Positions 16,561-25,518 of a stretch of 64,000 nt of DNA are shown piece after piece. This stretch comes from JBNLBS01 sp050303415 (lineage in GTDB: Bacteria > Pseudomonadota > Gammaproteobacteria > Methylococcales > Methylomonadaceae). The position numbers were made by a program, and so were the translations under genes. The DNA is taken from NCBI GenBank assembly GCA_050303415.1, contig JBNLBS010000010.1:1-64000 (forward strand), written 5' to 3'. The notes under the pieces were generated by a model. It had not been told where the DNA came from. It searched no databases and saw only the letters and a program-made list of their open reading frames with translations. How positions within the stretch are numbered: position 1 is the first letter of the stretch; every line of letters begins with the position of its first letter.

Positions 16561-18594
16561 TTATAAGGAATAGGCAAACTTGAAATATACACTACGTTCA
16601 ACCTGTGAGTTATGGGTATCGGTAACCCCGTCATTGGTATACTGAACCTGTTTTTTATCCAGCAGATTCTGCCCGACAACACTGAGCTCTAATCCTTTTA
16701 TCGGACGCCAGGCCAGGCGCGCATCCAAATTCACATAGGCATTGACATCGGTATGATCCAGCCGGTCAACATAGCGTGTCCACACATCGACATCCCAGTC
16801 ATTGGCAACCGTCCACGATGAGCGCAAGGTAACCATATGCTGTGGAGACATAATATAGACATTTCTAGGCAATGTAATCGTGTCGGTACTGCTGTTTTTT
16901 TCGTGTATATGGGTGCGTGCATAGCTGTATCCGGCCGCCAAGCGCCACCATGAATTGACTCGCCAGTCTGCCGCCGAATCAAAGCCGTAAACGCTGGCTT
17001 CCAGTTTATTATCATAATGGAAATCGGCATCCAATCGCGCCGGCGGACCGGGGTTAACGGTTATTTTATCGAGCTCAAAACTTCGCACATTATTATAATT
17101 ATTGTAATAAGCTGACAGGTCTAATTTTAAATCCGAACTTAACTGCATCCGGTAACCCAGTTCATAAGCCAATACTTCTTCCGAACGCATTTTGTCACTA
17201 CCGCTTATTTGCAGTACGACCGGTAATGGCGAAACCGGCGGATTCTCTGGCAGAACCTGAGGCTCCAGATACTGGTCGTGATCTGTAAGCGAAGGAACCC
17301 TTACCGAACGTGAAAAAGCCGTCCACAATGTATGCTGATCATTGACCAACCAGGTAAATCTGGCTGTAGGCTGCCACTCAAAGCCGGTAAAATCATTGTG
17401 CTCGAATCGTGAGGCTAGCGTCAGTTTGACCTGATCGTCAAACAAGCCTATCTCATCACTGATAAAACCGCTGTATAGATCGGTTTGCCGTTTTGCTGGT
17501 ATATAGGTAATAAGCGAGCCGGCCTTTAGGCTGTTATCGATATATTTATATTCCAATCCCCAGCTAAATTCATGCGAATGCCAGCGAATGCCTTGTTGTA
17601 CTGATGCATCAGCTACAATCGTTTCCTGCTCGCCTAAGATAGGGTCATCACGCTCTATGTGTTCAAAATAGCTTTGCACCAGCCAGTTTTGATGCCCATT
17701 TTCCTTTTCAGTCCAACGCATCAACAAATGTTTACCGGCCAGTTCGTTTTCATTCCGTATAGCCCTGACGTAGGGATTGGGCTGGGTAATATCGGGCACA
17801 TCCCCCGCCTGCTCGGATGTGCCATCATAAATATCACCGTTGATCATCAATTCATGCTGATCATCCAGGTGAGTGTCCACCCTGAAACCGCCGGAAATCA
17901 ATTCTCCGCCGTCATGCGGGCTTTTATGGTTCCGTGTCCCACCGTCATCCCGGTTGAAGTACTTACTGTAAATTCTATAGTGGCTGTTATCACCCAGCGT
18001 GCCGCCATAACGGATGGAGCCAAAGCCTTTTTCTTCCGTGCCATATCCGCCGCTTGTATACAAACCCTGAGTATTGCCGGCTTTTTTGGTAATAATATTT
18101 ATAACGCCATTCATAGCATTATTACCCCATAGCGCAGAACTACTGCCCCGAATCACCTCAATGCGTTCAATAGATTCCAGCATAATATCCTGTGCATCCC
18201 AATAAATACCATTAAAATGCGGCGAATAGATTGAACGGCCATCGACCAATACTAATAATTTATCGGAGAATCGACTATTGAAACCATGAATCGCAATAGC
18301 CCACTGACGGGTGTTAATACGCGCGACATGTACACCGGGCACCATACGTAATGCTTCAGGCACGGACGTTACTCCAGAGCGGCGAATATCTTTCTGACTC
18401 AAAATAAAAACAGAGGCGGCTACTTCTTGTTCTTTCTGCTCACGTTTAACGGCAGAAAAGACCACCGATTCGGCTTTTATCCATGCCAATTCGGCATTGA
18501 GTTTGTTATTTATTTCATCGCTTTCATCATACCCATACACTGACGCTGAGGCCATGCCTATAACAGAGATGAAAAAAACTTTTATTACGTCCAT
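16561..18594 (-). CDS. TonB-dependent outer-membrane receptor
   Basis: This 677-residue outer-membrane transporter has a signal peptide, a plug domain (about 45-165, with LVLVDGRSIYSP, IERIEVIRGSSSALWG and NAMNGVINIITKKA) and a 22-strand barrel ending in an aromatic/hydrophobic terminus (YFKFAYSL). The plug type is that of siderophore, cobalamin or vitamin receptors. The substrate cannot be read from the sequence. No typical Fur box or cobalamin riboswitch was found in front of it. It may sit with the MinD-like gene only by chance, since 301 bp separate them. Confidence 0.92.
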   Translation of the reverse strand: MDVIKVFFISVIGMASASVYGYDESDEINNKLNAELAWIKAESVVFSAVKREQKEQEVAASVFILSQKDIRRSGVTSVPEALRMVPGVHVARINTRQWAIAIHGFNSRFSDKLLVLVDGRSIYSPHFNGIYWDAQDIMLESIERIEVIRGSSSALWGNNAMNGVINIITKKAGNTQGLYTSGGYGTEEKGFGSIRYGGTLGDNSHYRIYSKYFNRDDGGTRNHKSPHDGGELISGGFRVDTHLDDQHELMINGDIYDGTSEQAGDVPDITQPNPYVRAIRNENELAGKHLLMRWTEKENGHQNWLVQSYFEHIERDDPILGEQETIVADASVQQGIRWHSHEFSWGLEYKYIDNSLKAGSLITYIPAKRQTDLYSGFISDEIGLFDDQVKLTLASRFEHNDFTGFEWQPTARFTWLVNDQHTLWTAFSRSVRVPSLTDHDQYLEPQVLPENPPVSPLPVVLQISGSDKMRSEEVLAYELGYRMQLSSDLKLDLSAYYNNYNNVRSFELDKITVNPGPPARLDADFHYDNKLEASVYGFDSAADWRVNSWWRLAAGYSYARTHIHEKNSSTDTITLPRNVYIMSPQHMVTLRSSWTVANDWDVDVWTRYVDRLDHTDVNAYVNLDARLAWRPIKGLELSVVGQNLLDKKQVQYTNDGVTDTHNSQVERSVYFKFAYSL

Positions 18595-18791
18595 AGATAG
18601 CTGTAATTATAATTATTCCATGATTTATTTAGATTAAATAAATTATTCGGTTTACTTTCCCAATAATCATCAGGTTAAACAGGATAATATTTGTTGAAAT
18701 TCAGCGGATTACACAAAATTTATTCAACAGTGTATTCTGAGGGGATTGTACCCCAGCTGTAAAAGAATTTCCCTCTTTATTCATTGTAAAA

Positions 18792-18830
18792 CCTGCAGCT
18801 GCAGGCCCTAATGTCTGGTTTAAGACATTA
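18792..18830. promoter_or_regulatory. Two palindromes upstream of the TonB receptor
   Basis: The 301-bp spacer 18595-18895 contains CCTGCAGCTGCAGG (18792-18805, perfect) and an 8-bp inverted repeat TAATGTCT/AGACATTA (18809-18830) with a six-base centre. These could be operator sites for the receptor gene or a hairpin after the MinD-like gene. The rest of the spacer is AT-rich with nothing recognised. Confidence 0.4.
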
Positions 18831-18895
18831 TACTATCGAGTTAAAGAGTCTAAGTAACATAGAATCCTTGGGGGTAAACTACTAAATACTCTGGT

Positions 18896-20164
18896 TTATT
18901 TGTTTTTCAGTAACTGGGCAATTTGATTTAACAGTTGTTCTCCGTCACCGAAGTATTCAACGCCAAATCGGTCCTGGTATATTCGGCTGAATTGTGCCAT
19001 TAATTCGGAAAATTCCTGTTTTGAATAGTCGACATTTTGCATTTTTTCTTGCATCAGCTTTACAGGATCATCAATTTTTTTCTGGAATTGGCGTTCATAA
19101 CTGTTAGCCAGGTTTTTAATTAATGAATAGGCTTTATCCTCGTCATCTTTAATACTTGACCAAAGCTCGGTAACGATAGATTCAGGATTTTTTAGCGACT
19201 TGCCATATTTATTCTTATAAAAAGCATTCAGAATCAATATCATCCGGTGCATTTCTTTTTCAGGATAATCCCGGTTGATTAAAGATGAGGTAATCTGTGC
19301 TAAGGATTGATCATCACCTGTTTGGGCGTTCAGGTTAAGCGCTAATTTTGTTTTATTTCGTCTGCTTTTTGCTTCCGTTATTTTTTGCCAGTAATAACTG
19401 AAATAAGGCAGGTTTTTTTCATTTAAGAACTGGCCCTTTACGATGTCAGCCAAGGCAAAGTAACAACAGCTGACAGAAGATTCGGGGGCGTCAATAACCA
19501 CAGGTATCTGATTCCTGACAGCGTGTTCCAGAGCCAGATCATTTTCCAGATAACCCAGATAATTTATTTTGACCTTTAAATATTTCTGCACAGCGACCTG
19601 AAAACGATTGTATACCTGTTGGCTGTTACGATAATTTTCAACCCGGTTGATCAAGGCATAGATATTTCTTTTACCGCCTCTTACCGTCAGTAATTTCAAT
19701 AAAGCAAAGGAATCGGTCAATGAGGTTGGCTCGGGCGTTATAACAACAATGCGGTATTGGGCGGAAGCGACAAAATCCAGTACGCTGCTGTCTATCCCGG
19801 CCGCCGTGTCGATCAGGATAAAATCAAATCTGCTTTCCAGTTGTTTCAGTGAGTTAATCAGGATTTGCCTTTGCTTGGCATTTAGATTGGTGCAACGCTG
19901 AATACCTGAGGCTGCGGGTACTACAGACAGACCCTGGGGAGTTTCAACGATGATGTCAGATATTTGCTTATGACCGTTCAGGACATGCTCGATGGTGTAC
20001 TGTGGGTTAATGGCCAGCAGGATATTGATATTGGCCAGGCCGGTATCAGCATCAAACACGCAGACTTTGGTGTTTCGTGCAGCTAGGGCCAGACCTAAGT
20101 TGGTTGCCGTGTTGGTCTTACCAACGCCGCCTTTTCCACTGGTGATTGCGATCACAGTAGCCAT
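18896..20164 (-). CDS. MinD/FlhG-like ATPase with C-terminal extension
   Basis: Residues 1-260 form a MinD/FlhG-type ATPase with deviant Walker A SGKGGVGKT, switch segment DADTGLANINILL and LIDTAAG. This resembles FlhG/FleN, which sets flagellar number or cell-pole placement. Residues 270-422 are an extra helical, charged region. No flagellar or min genes are nearby, so the partner is unknown. The amphipathic MinD membrane-targeting helix is not apparent at the end (IAQLLKNK). Confidence 0.82.
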   Translation of the reverse strand: MATVIAITSGKGGVGKTNTATNLGLALAARNTKVCVFDADTGLANINILLAINPQYTIEHVLNGHKQISDIIVETPQGLSVVPAASGIQRCTNLNAKQRQILINSLKQLESRFDFILIDTAAGIDSSVLDFVASAQYRIVVITPEPTSLTDSFALLKLLTVRGGKRNIYALINRVENYRNSQQVYNRFQVAVQKYLKVKINYLGYLENDLALEHAVRNQIPVVIDAPESSVSCCYFALADIVKGQFLNEKNLPYFSYYWQKITEAKSRRNKTKLALNLNAQTGDDQSLAQITSSLINRDYPEKEMHRMILILNAFYKNKYGKSLKNPESIVTELWSSIKDDEDKAYSLIKNLANSYERQFQKKIDDPVKLMQEKMQNVDYSKQEFSELMAQFSRIYQDRFGVEYFGDGEQLLNQIAQLLKNK

Positions 20165-20443
20165 TCTGCTTCACTCAGTTCCCATTGGATGATAAAAAAT
20201 AATAATATAATTTTGCATATTATTGGTCGGGATAAATAGTCGGGTTGTAAACTTTTTACTCGGTTATAACCAGAGTAGTTGTCTTTTTATATAGCAAATA
20301 TGACTCTATTGTACCGAGAACAACTATTCAAAAAGAACTAAATTAAATAATTATTCGAAATTTTGCCCGTAGTTGAGTCGGCTTTTGTACGACTGATTGA
20401 TAATGTCGGATCTAATCTGGTCTGTAAATCAACAAGATATCAA

Positions 20444-21370
20444 TCAATTCTTGAAGGGCAGAAAACGTAAAGGGAGTGTGTTTTTAAGCCAGTAACCATG
20501 ATTTAAAGAAAACACCCATAGTCTTTCTGCACCGGCAAAATTTTCTATGTCAGGCGAATTCCAGATCAGATCAACGGTACCGGTTAAGGCCAGCAGGTGA
20601 CCCTGATCGAAGTCTATAAACAGCAGGCCGGCTTTCGGATTCTCAATGAAATTACCCAGTGTATTAAAATGGCTGTTACCTCGGTAATCAGGGATGGTGA
20701 GACGATTATGGCTGATTTTTATGAATCCGGGGTTTCCACCGCGGTGAGAGATATCGACACCTTCGCAGGCAAATTGCTGCTTTGGCGGCAGGGCGCTGCT
20801 AACAAAAAACGTATCGCTTTGCTGAATCAGGTTAATGGCTTGACTATCCAGTGAGGTAATTTCTTTACAACTGGCTTTAATTGGGTGTTCGAAGTTGGAA
20901 CTTAATAACTTTCTGGGCCGTATATACTTTGGACAGTTACCGAAGGTTTGCCGAATGGCAAGGCTAAATTTGTATTCGGTACAGTTGGATATTTGAGCAG
21001 ATAGCCGGTTGCGGCGTTTGCTTTCAAAGTCTAACCCTAAAACAGCTACCGGGGTATTGATGTGTAAGGCATTATTTAACGGGTCACAGGGTATGGGCAA
21101 GGTATGAATATCAAGTTGCCTGTTATTGGGGGACTGAATGAAACCGGGTGAGTGACAGACAATGGATGCCCACGGCCAACCATACCGATCACAATGACCG
21201 ATAAAAAGATAACTTAATTGCCGGTAAAACTCCTGGTGTTGTTCGGGCAGGTAGTCACGAATTACTTTGCGGCCCACTTGCTCCATTTTGTCTCTAACAC
21301 CAAGTTGCGTCTGAATATATTGTTCGCCTTTATGAAATGGAGAAGCGTGATTTTGATAGGGTGCAGTCAT
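20444..21370 (-). CDS. Pyridoxamine 5'-phosphate oxidase-family flavoprotein
   Basis: This 308-residue soluble protein carries PPOX-type (split-barrel FMN-binding) signatures: the N-terminal SPFHKGEQYIQTQLGV, FGNCPKYIRPR in the middle, and DYRGNSHFNTLGNF with LLFIDFDQG in the C-terminal half. Relatives are annotated as FMN-binding oxidoreductases of unknown substrate. The neighbouring glutaredoxin/GST operon ends in its own terminator (21466-21499), so this gene has its own promoter, but the theme of redox detoxification is shared. Confidence 0.8.
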   Translation of the reverse strand: MTAPYQNHASPFHKGEQYIQTQLGVRDKMEQVGRKVIRDYLPEQHQEFYRQLSYLFIGHCDRYGWPWASIVCHSPGFIQSPNNRQLDIHTLPIPCDPLNNALHINTPVAVLGLDFESKRRNRLSAQISNCTEYKFSLAIRQTFGNCPKYIRPRKLLSSNFEHPIKASCKEITSLDSQAINLIQQSDTFFVSSALPPKQQFACEGVDISHRGGNPGFIKISHNRLTIPDYRGNSHFNTLGNFIENPKAGLLFIDFDQGHLLALTGTVDLIWNSPDIENFAGAERLWVFSLNHGYWLKNTLPLRFLPFKN

Positions 21371-21465
21371 GATTTTGTTCTCATTGAATTAAACTTTTTT
21401 ACTGTTTGTTGACGCAGACTGAGGTAATCAGAATGGTAAATATTTTTATAAACCAGCCGCGAACT

Positions 21466-21499
21466 GAAAAAACTCTGCCAAAGCAATGCCTTGGCAGAG
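21466..21499 (-). terminator. Terminator of the glutaredoxin-GST operon
   Basis: Read on the minus strand, CTCTGCCAA (21499-21491) pairs with TTGGCAGAG (21481-21473) and is followed by TTTTTT. Confidence 0.85.
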
Positions 21500-21518
21500 A
21501 TACCTTAGGGGGAGGTAT

Positions 21519-22466
21519 TTAGGCGGCCAGGCCGATGGCGCTGGCTTGCATGGGAATAAACCCCTGCAAGCTTTCCACGCGCTGTAGCCAAGCCCTGATA
21601 TTTGGATAATTTACTAAAGATATTCCACCTTCCGGGGCGTGGGCTATATAGCTATAGTTGGCCAGGTCGGCTATGGTTGGATTATCGGTTGCCAGCCAGT
21701 CACGACCTTCCAGATGCTTATCCAACGTGGTAAATAACTGATGACTGTTTTCAATCGCTTTATTGTGATCCAGTGGCGCATTAAACAGATTAATAAGCCT
21801 TGCGGTGGCAGGCCCGGCGGCAACCGGGCCTGCAGCGACGGCTAAAAAGCGTTGTACTTCAGCTGCTTGAGCCGGTTCAATCGGTAACCAGGTATGATCA
21901 AGGTCATATTGGCTGGCGAGATACACTAGAATAGCGTTGGAATCGGCAATGGTTTTCCCGCCATCTTCCAGTACAGGGACTTGGCCAAAGATATTTTTTT
22001 GTAAAAATTCAGGTGTTTTCTGCTCGCCCTTTAACAAATCTACATCAACGAAGTTGGCATCAAGATCCAGGATGGACAGAAAAAGCTGGACTCTATGAGC
22101 GTTGCCGGATAAGGGGTGGCGGTATACGGTAATATTTGACATAAGGTTGTCCTCGTTAAAATGAGTCAATTGCTCTAAATTGTGATCATATCGGTTGAAT
22201 AATTCCTTTAACTCGTTAAATCCTCCTATTGCCTGGTTATTAATAAAAATTTGCGGTAGCGTACGGCCGCCGCTGCAAACTAACAGTTCATGGGCTTGCT
22301 TATCGTTGTGCTGTAAATCCAATTCATCAAAATTTAAATTATGGCTGTGCAGTAAAGCTTTGGCGGCATAGCAGTATGAACAGCCGGGTCGGGTAACTAT
22401 TTGAATTTTGGCTTGTCGGCCAGGCCTAGTTGATTTCACGATCAGATTCCTGAATGGCTTTATCAT
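21519..22466 (-). CDS. Glutaredoxin-glutathione S-transferase fusion
   Basis: Two domains share one frame. Residues 18-100 are a glutaredoxin with active site Cys29-Ser-Tyr-Cys32 and the cis-proline motif TLPQIFINN. Residues 109-315 are a complete GST starting MSNITVYRHPLSGNAHRVQL. Inside the frame GAGG lies eight bases before the ATG of residue 109 (22142), so a free GST may also be made. The first ATG overlaps the DUF1348 gene by 41 bp without a ribosome site. A GTG at 22439, with AGGA eight bases upstream, is a good alternative start. It is the last gene of the operon. Confidence 0.88.
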   Translation of the reverse strand: MIKPFRNLIVKSTRPGRQAKIQIVTRPGCSYCYAAKALLHSHNLNFDELDLQHNDKQAHELLVCSGGRTLPQIFINNQAIGGFNELKELFNRYDHNLEQLTHFNEDNLMSNITVYRHPLSGNAHRVQLFLSILDLDANFVDVDLLKGEQKTPEFLQKNIFGQVPVLEDGGKTIADSNAILVYLASQYDLDHTWLPIEPAQAAEVQRFLAVAAGPVAAGPATARLINLFNAPLDHNKAIENSHQLFTTLDKHLEGRDWLATDNPTIADLANYSYIAHAPEGGISLVNYPNIRAWLQRVESLQGFIPMQASAIGLAA

Positions 22467-22839
22467 TTATACTGGCAATACGGCGCTGCATCAGACCGTT
22501 GTCGGCAAATTCCCATAGCTCATTACCGTAAGACCTAAACCATTGCCCTGACTGATCATGCCATTCATAACGAAAGGTGACGGCAATGCGGTTTTCGGTG
22601 AAGCACCAAAGTTCTTTTTTCAACCGGTAATCCAGTTCTTTCATCCATTTTCGGGTTAAGAACGCGATAATGTTTTCCCGACCGGAAAAGATTTCCTCCC
22701 TGTTTCGCCATTGACTGTCTATGGTGTAGGCCGCAGCAACCTGAACCGGGTTCCTGCTGTTCCAGGCATTTTCAGCCAGTTGTACTTTCTGTTTGGCGGT
22801 TTCCAGCGTAAACGGCGGTAGTGGCGGTCGCTTAGTCAT
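22426..22839 (-). CDS. DUF1348 (NTF2-like) protein
   Basis: A 137-residue member of DUF1348, a nuclear-transport-factor-2-like small fold: VQLAENAWNSRNPVQVAAAY, DSQWRNREEIFSGR and RYEWHDQSGQWFRSYGNELW are family features. NTF2-like folds often bind small hydrophobic ligands, but the reaction here is unknown. It overlaps the AhpD-like gene by 8 bp and the fusion gene by up to 41 bp, so the three are one transcript. Confidence 0.88.
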   Translation of the reverse strand: MTKRPPLPPFTLETAKQKVQLAENAWNSRNPVQVAAAYTIDSQWRNREEIFSGRENIIAFLTRKWMKELDYRLKKELWCFTENRIAVTFRYEWHDQSGQWFRSYGNELWEFADNGLMQRRIASINDKAIQESDREIN

Positions 22840-23410
22840 GACCGGCTCCTGCCTGACAATTATGGTTGTCAGGGATTCCCGGTAAAAACATGGTATCGAT
22901 CGGGGTATCGTTAATATGGTTGATATAGTTACTCAGGGTTTTAAAGCTGATGGCCAACACCACTTCCAGTACATGACGCTTTTGGTACCCGGCCTGATAG
23001 AATGCTTTAAGGTTTTCAGCGTTAATTTCGCCATTGGCATCCAAAACTGCCAGGGTAAAAGTACGCAGTGCTTCCAGTTTGGCATCCGATAACGGTTGTT
23101 TGTAATACACCGCGCTGACCAGTTCTGGCGGCACTTTTTTCATATTGGCTAAAGCACCGTGTGCGGCCAGACAATAGCAGCAACTGCGATAACGGCTGAT
23201 GATCAGCAGAGTCAGTTGTTGCTCGGTCGAGGTAAAGGCGGTTTTGTCAAATAAGCGGTTTAGCGTTTGATAGGCTTCAAGCGTTGCCGGTGATTCGGCC
23301 ATCACCGCCATCAAATTGGGAATAAAGCCAAGTTGCTGTTCGGCATTCTTCAATAAAGGGACCGAGTTTTGAGGCGCGGTGCCAATGTTGTGTATGGTAA
23401 ATTCTGACAT
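22832..23410 (-). CDS. AhpD-like carboxymuconolactone-decarboxylase-family protein
   Basis: First gene of the three-gene operon. The 192-residue helical protein has the AhpD-type redox centre Cys77-x2-Cys80-x3-His84 (SCCYCLAAH). In AhpD these cysteines reduce a partner peroxidase, and related proteins act as peroxidases or as gamma-carboxymuconolactone decarboxylase-like proteins. With the glutaredoxin and GST downstream, a thiol-based peroxide or electrophile defence is the likely role. A sigma-54 promoter lies directly upstream. Confidence 0.88.
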   Translation of the reverse strand: MSEFTIHNIGTAPQNSVPLLKNAEQQLGFIPNLMAVMAESPATLEAYQTLNRLFDKTAFTSTEQQLTLLIISRYRSCCYCLAAHGALANMKKVPPELVSAVYYKQPLSDAKLEALRTFTLAVLDANGEINAENLKAFYQAGYQKRHVLEVVLAISFKTLSNYINHINDTPIDTMFLPGIPDNHNCQAGAGHD

Positions 23411-23446
23411 ATGTTTTTCCTTTAAGATTAATGAGTATTAATCCTA

Positions 23447-23464
23447 TTGCAGAAGCTATGCCAA
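23447..23464 (-). promoter_or_regulatory. Sigma-54 promoter of the AhpD-like operon
   Basis: On the minus strand TTGGCATAGCTTCTGCAA has the invariant GG-N10-GC of -24/-12 promoters. Transcription would begin near 23438, leaving a leader of about 28 bases that contains the ribosome site AAAGGA. The gene upstream encodes a sigma-54 activator. Confidence 0.8.
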
Positions 23465-23553
23465 ATGACGTTAAGGAATTGTTATTTCTTTATAAACAAT
23501 ATCTTATTGGGTTTTTGAACACGTTGTTGGGAAGAGAGGATTAGCCTGATGTC

Positions 23554-23584
23554 ACGAAATATCGTTATATATCCGAAATATCGT
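23554..23584. promoter_or_regulatory. Paired upstream activator sites
   Basis: CGAAATATCGT occurs twice, within ACGAAATATCGT (23554-23565) and CCGAAATATCGT (23573-23584), 19 bp apart, each with CGA/TCG half-site symmetry. They lie about 115-145 bp upstream of the predicted transcription start, the usual place for enhancer sites of a sigma-54 activator. Confidence 0.6.
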
Positions 23585-23598
23585 AACTTCAAAAAATA

Positions 23599-23678
23599 GT
23601 AGCCCGCATGGCGCTGTGCGGAAAACGGGATTCGGTAGCGCGAAGTTCCCGTCTCTCACTTCGTTTCAAACGGGCTAC
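23599..23678. repeat. 80-bp imperfect palindromic element
   Basis: Begins GTAGCCCG and ends CGGGCTAC, with internal GGGATTCGGTAGCGCGAAG. It is the type of short dispersed palindrome found between genes in many proteobacteria and lies between the activator gene and its target sites. Confidence 0.6.
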
Positions 23679-23712
23679 GGCTGGATAGAATAAACGTTGC
23701 TCGATTAATAGC

Positions 23713-25515
23713 TCAGGAGCGGCGAATACCCAGTTTACTCATACGTGAACGCAGGGTATTCGGATGCATCTCCAACAATGAGGCTGCGCCCTGTTCACCG
23801 GAAATCTGCCAGCCGGTCTGTTTCAGCGCTTGAATAATATGCGCTTTTTCCATTGCTGCCAGAGACAAAAAGGATGAAGATTGTTCGGTCTTATCGGGCA
23901 CTTGTAAATCAGGAATGTTTAATATCTGATTGGATGACAGAATAACCGCACGTTCAATCACGTTCTCTAATTCTCGTACATTGCCGGGCCAGGGGTAATT
24001 GATCAGATTTTCCATCACCGATTGTGGAATATGACTGATCTGTTTGCCCATTTTGGCACTGTATTGATTGATAAACCACTGTACCAGCAACGATATATCA
24101 TTTTTGCGTTCGCGTAATGGGGGCAGGGTCAGGGGAAACACACTGAGTCGATAAAATAAATCTTCTCTAAAATGACCTTCGGCAACCATTTGTTTGAGGT
24201 CTCTATGGGTTGCGGCAATGATTCGAACATTGATCGAAATGGTTTTCGAATCACCCAGGCGTTCTATTTCACCTTCCTGTAACACCCTTAATAACTTGGC
24301 TTGTAGTTCTAAAGGCAGTTCACCGATTTCATCCAGAAAAAGAGTACCGTCATGAGCCAGTTCAAAGCGACCTGTGCGTCTACTGGTGGCACCGGTAAAG
24401 CTGCCTTTTTCATGGCCGAATAATTCACTTTCAATCAGGTTGCCGGGCAGGGCGGCACAATTGACTTTTACTAACGGCCGGTCTTTCCTTTGACTCAGGT
24501 TGTGCAGCGCTCGGGCGAACAATTCCTTACCGGTGCCGGTTTCACCATGCAATAAAACTGTGGTATCAGTATGGGCAACCTGTTCCAGCTGATGCAATAC
24601 CGTTTTTAATGCCTGACTTTGCCCTAAAATATCCTCAAACTTATGCTCCAGATTGATCTGTTCCTGAAGATAGCTGTTTTCCGCCTGCAGGCGGTTTTTT
24701 AACTGTTTGATTTCAGTGAGGGCATTTTTAAGTTTTTGTTCGGCCTGTTTTTGTTCGCTGATATCATGAAAAACCAGCACCACGCCTTGTAATTGATCAT
24801 TTTCGATAATCGGCGTGCTGACAAAATCGACTGGAAACTGACTGCCATCGGAACGGCAAAACAGTTTATCGTGGGCTTCAAAGCGTGGTTTGCCGCTGAC
24901 TATATTATGAATGGGGCAATATTCTTCCAGGTTGGGTTTATTCAAGCCAAAAATATGATGGATGCTTTGTTCGTCCGGCAGCGCTTCGCTCCAACCCAAT
25001 AATTTTTCCGCCACCGGATTAATAAAGGTGACGAAACCGTCACAATCAAAACCGCAAATGCCTTCACCTGCAGATGCCAGTAACAGCTCGTTACGGCGTT
25101 GCATCACCGCCAGTTCAGATTCAGTTTGTTTAATTCTGGAGACATCCTGAAAGATGATCACTGCGCCAATGATTTCGCCGTTTTCCCAAATCGGTGTAGA
25201 GGTATAATGCACCGGAAAACAGTGGCCATCCTTATGCCAGAAAACCTCATCGGTAATATGGTGTACTTCGCCGTCTTTCAGTGCCGCATAAATAGGACAT
25301 TCATGTTGCGGATAGGCATCGCCATTGATTTTTGTATGATGGTGCTTGGGGTGCAGGTATTCACCCAGTATATCCTCCTCTGTCCAGCCGGTCATTGCGA
25401 TGGCGGCTGGGTTTACAAATGTCGCCCGGCCTTCGGTGTCCAGCCCGTAAATACCTTCACCGGCTGAATTGAGAATCAATTCATATCGTCGCTGAATGTG
25501 TTCGGAAAGAGTCAT
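23713..25515 (-). CDS. PAS-PAS sigma-54-dependent activator
   Basis: This 600-residue enhancer-binding protein has PAS domains at about 8-128 and 137-255, a coiled-coil linker (255-292), and an AAA+ domain with Walker A GETGTGKE (324-331), GSFTGA (371-376, the sigma-54 contact loop, Ser for the usual Ala) and Walker B TLFLDEIGE. It ends in a Fis-type helix-turn-helix (about 556-600). The PAS domains contain several Cys and His residues (HPKHHH, HECP, YCPIH) that could hold a cofactor or sense redox state. Its start is 3 bp from the TetR stop, so the two are co-transcribed. The likely target is the AhpD-like operon. Confidence 0.94.
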   Translation of the reverse strand: MTLSEHIQRRYELILNSAGEGIYGLDTEGRATFVNPAAIAMTGWTEEDILGEYLHPKHHHTKINGDAYPQHECPIYAALKDGEVHHITDEVFWHKDGHCFPVHYTSTPIWENGEIIGAVIIFQDVSRIKQTESELAVMQRRNELLLASAGEGICGFDCDGFVTFINPVAEKLLGWSEALPDEQSIHHIFGLNKPNLEEYCPIHNIVSGKPRFEAHDKLFCRSDGSQFPVDFVSTPIIENDQLQGVVLVFHDISEQKQAEQKLKNALTEIKQLKNRLQAENSYLQEQINLEHKFEDILGQSQALKTVLHQLEQVAHTDTTVLLHGETGTGKELFARALHNLSQRKDRPLVKVNCAALPGNLIESELFGHEKGSFTGATSRRTGRFELAHDGTLFLDEIGELPLELQAKLLRVLQEGEIERLGDSKTISINVRIIAATHRDLKQMVAEGHFREDLFYRLSVFPLTLPPLRERKNDISLLVQWFINQYSAKMGKQISHIPQSVMENLINYPWPGNVRELENVIERAVILSSNQILNIPDLQVPDKTEQSSSFLSLAAMEKAHIIQALKQTGWQISGEQGAASLLEMHPNTLRSRMSKLGIRRS

Positions 25516-25518
25516 GGT

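Noticed and set aside
18595..18660. Fur box before the TonB receptor
   Set aside because: Only AT-rich sequence with partial ATTATAATTAT resemblance, well short of the consensus dyad.
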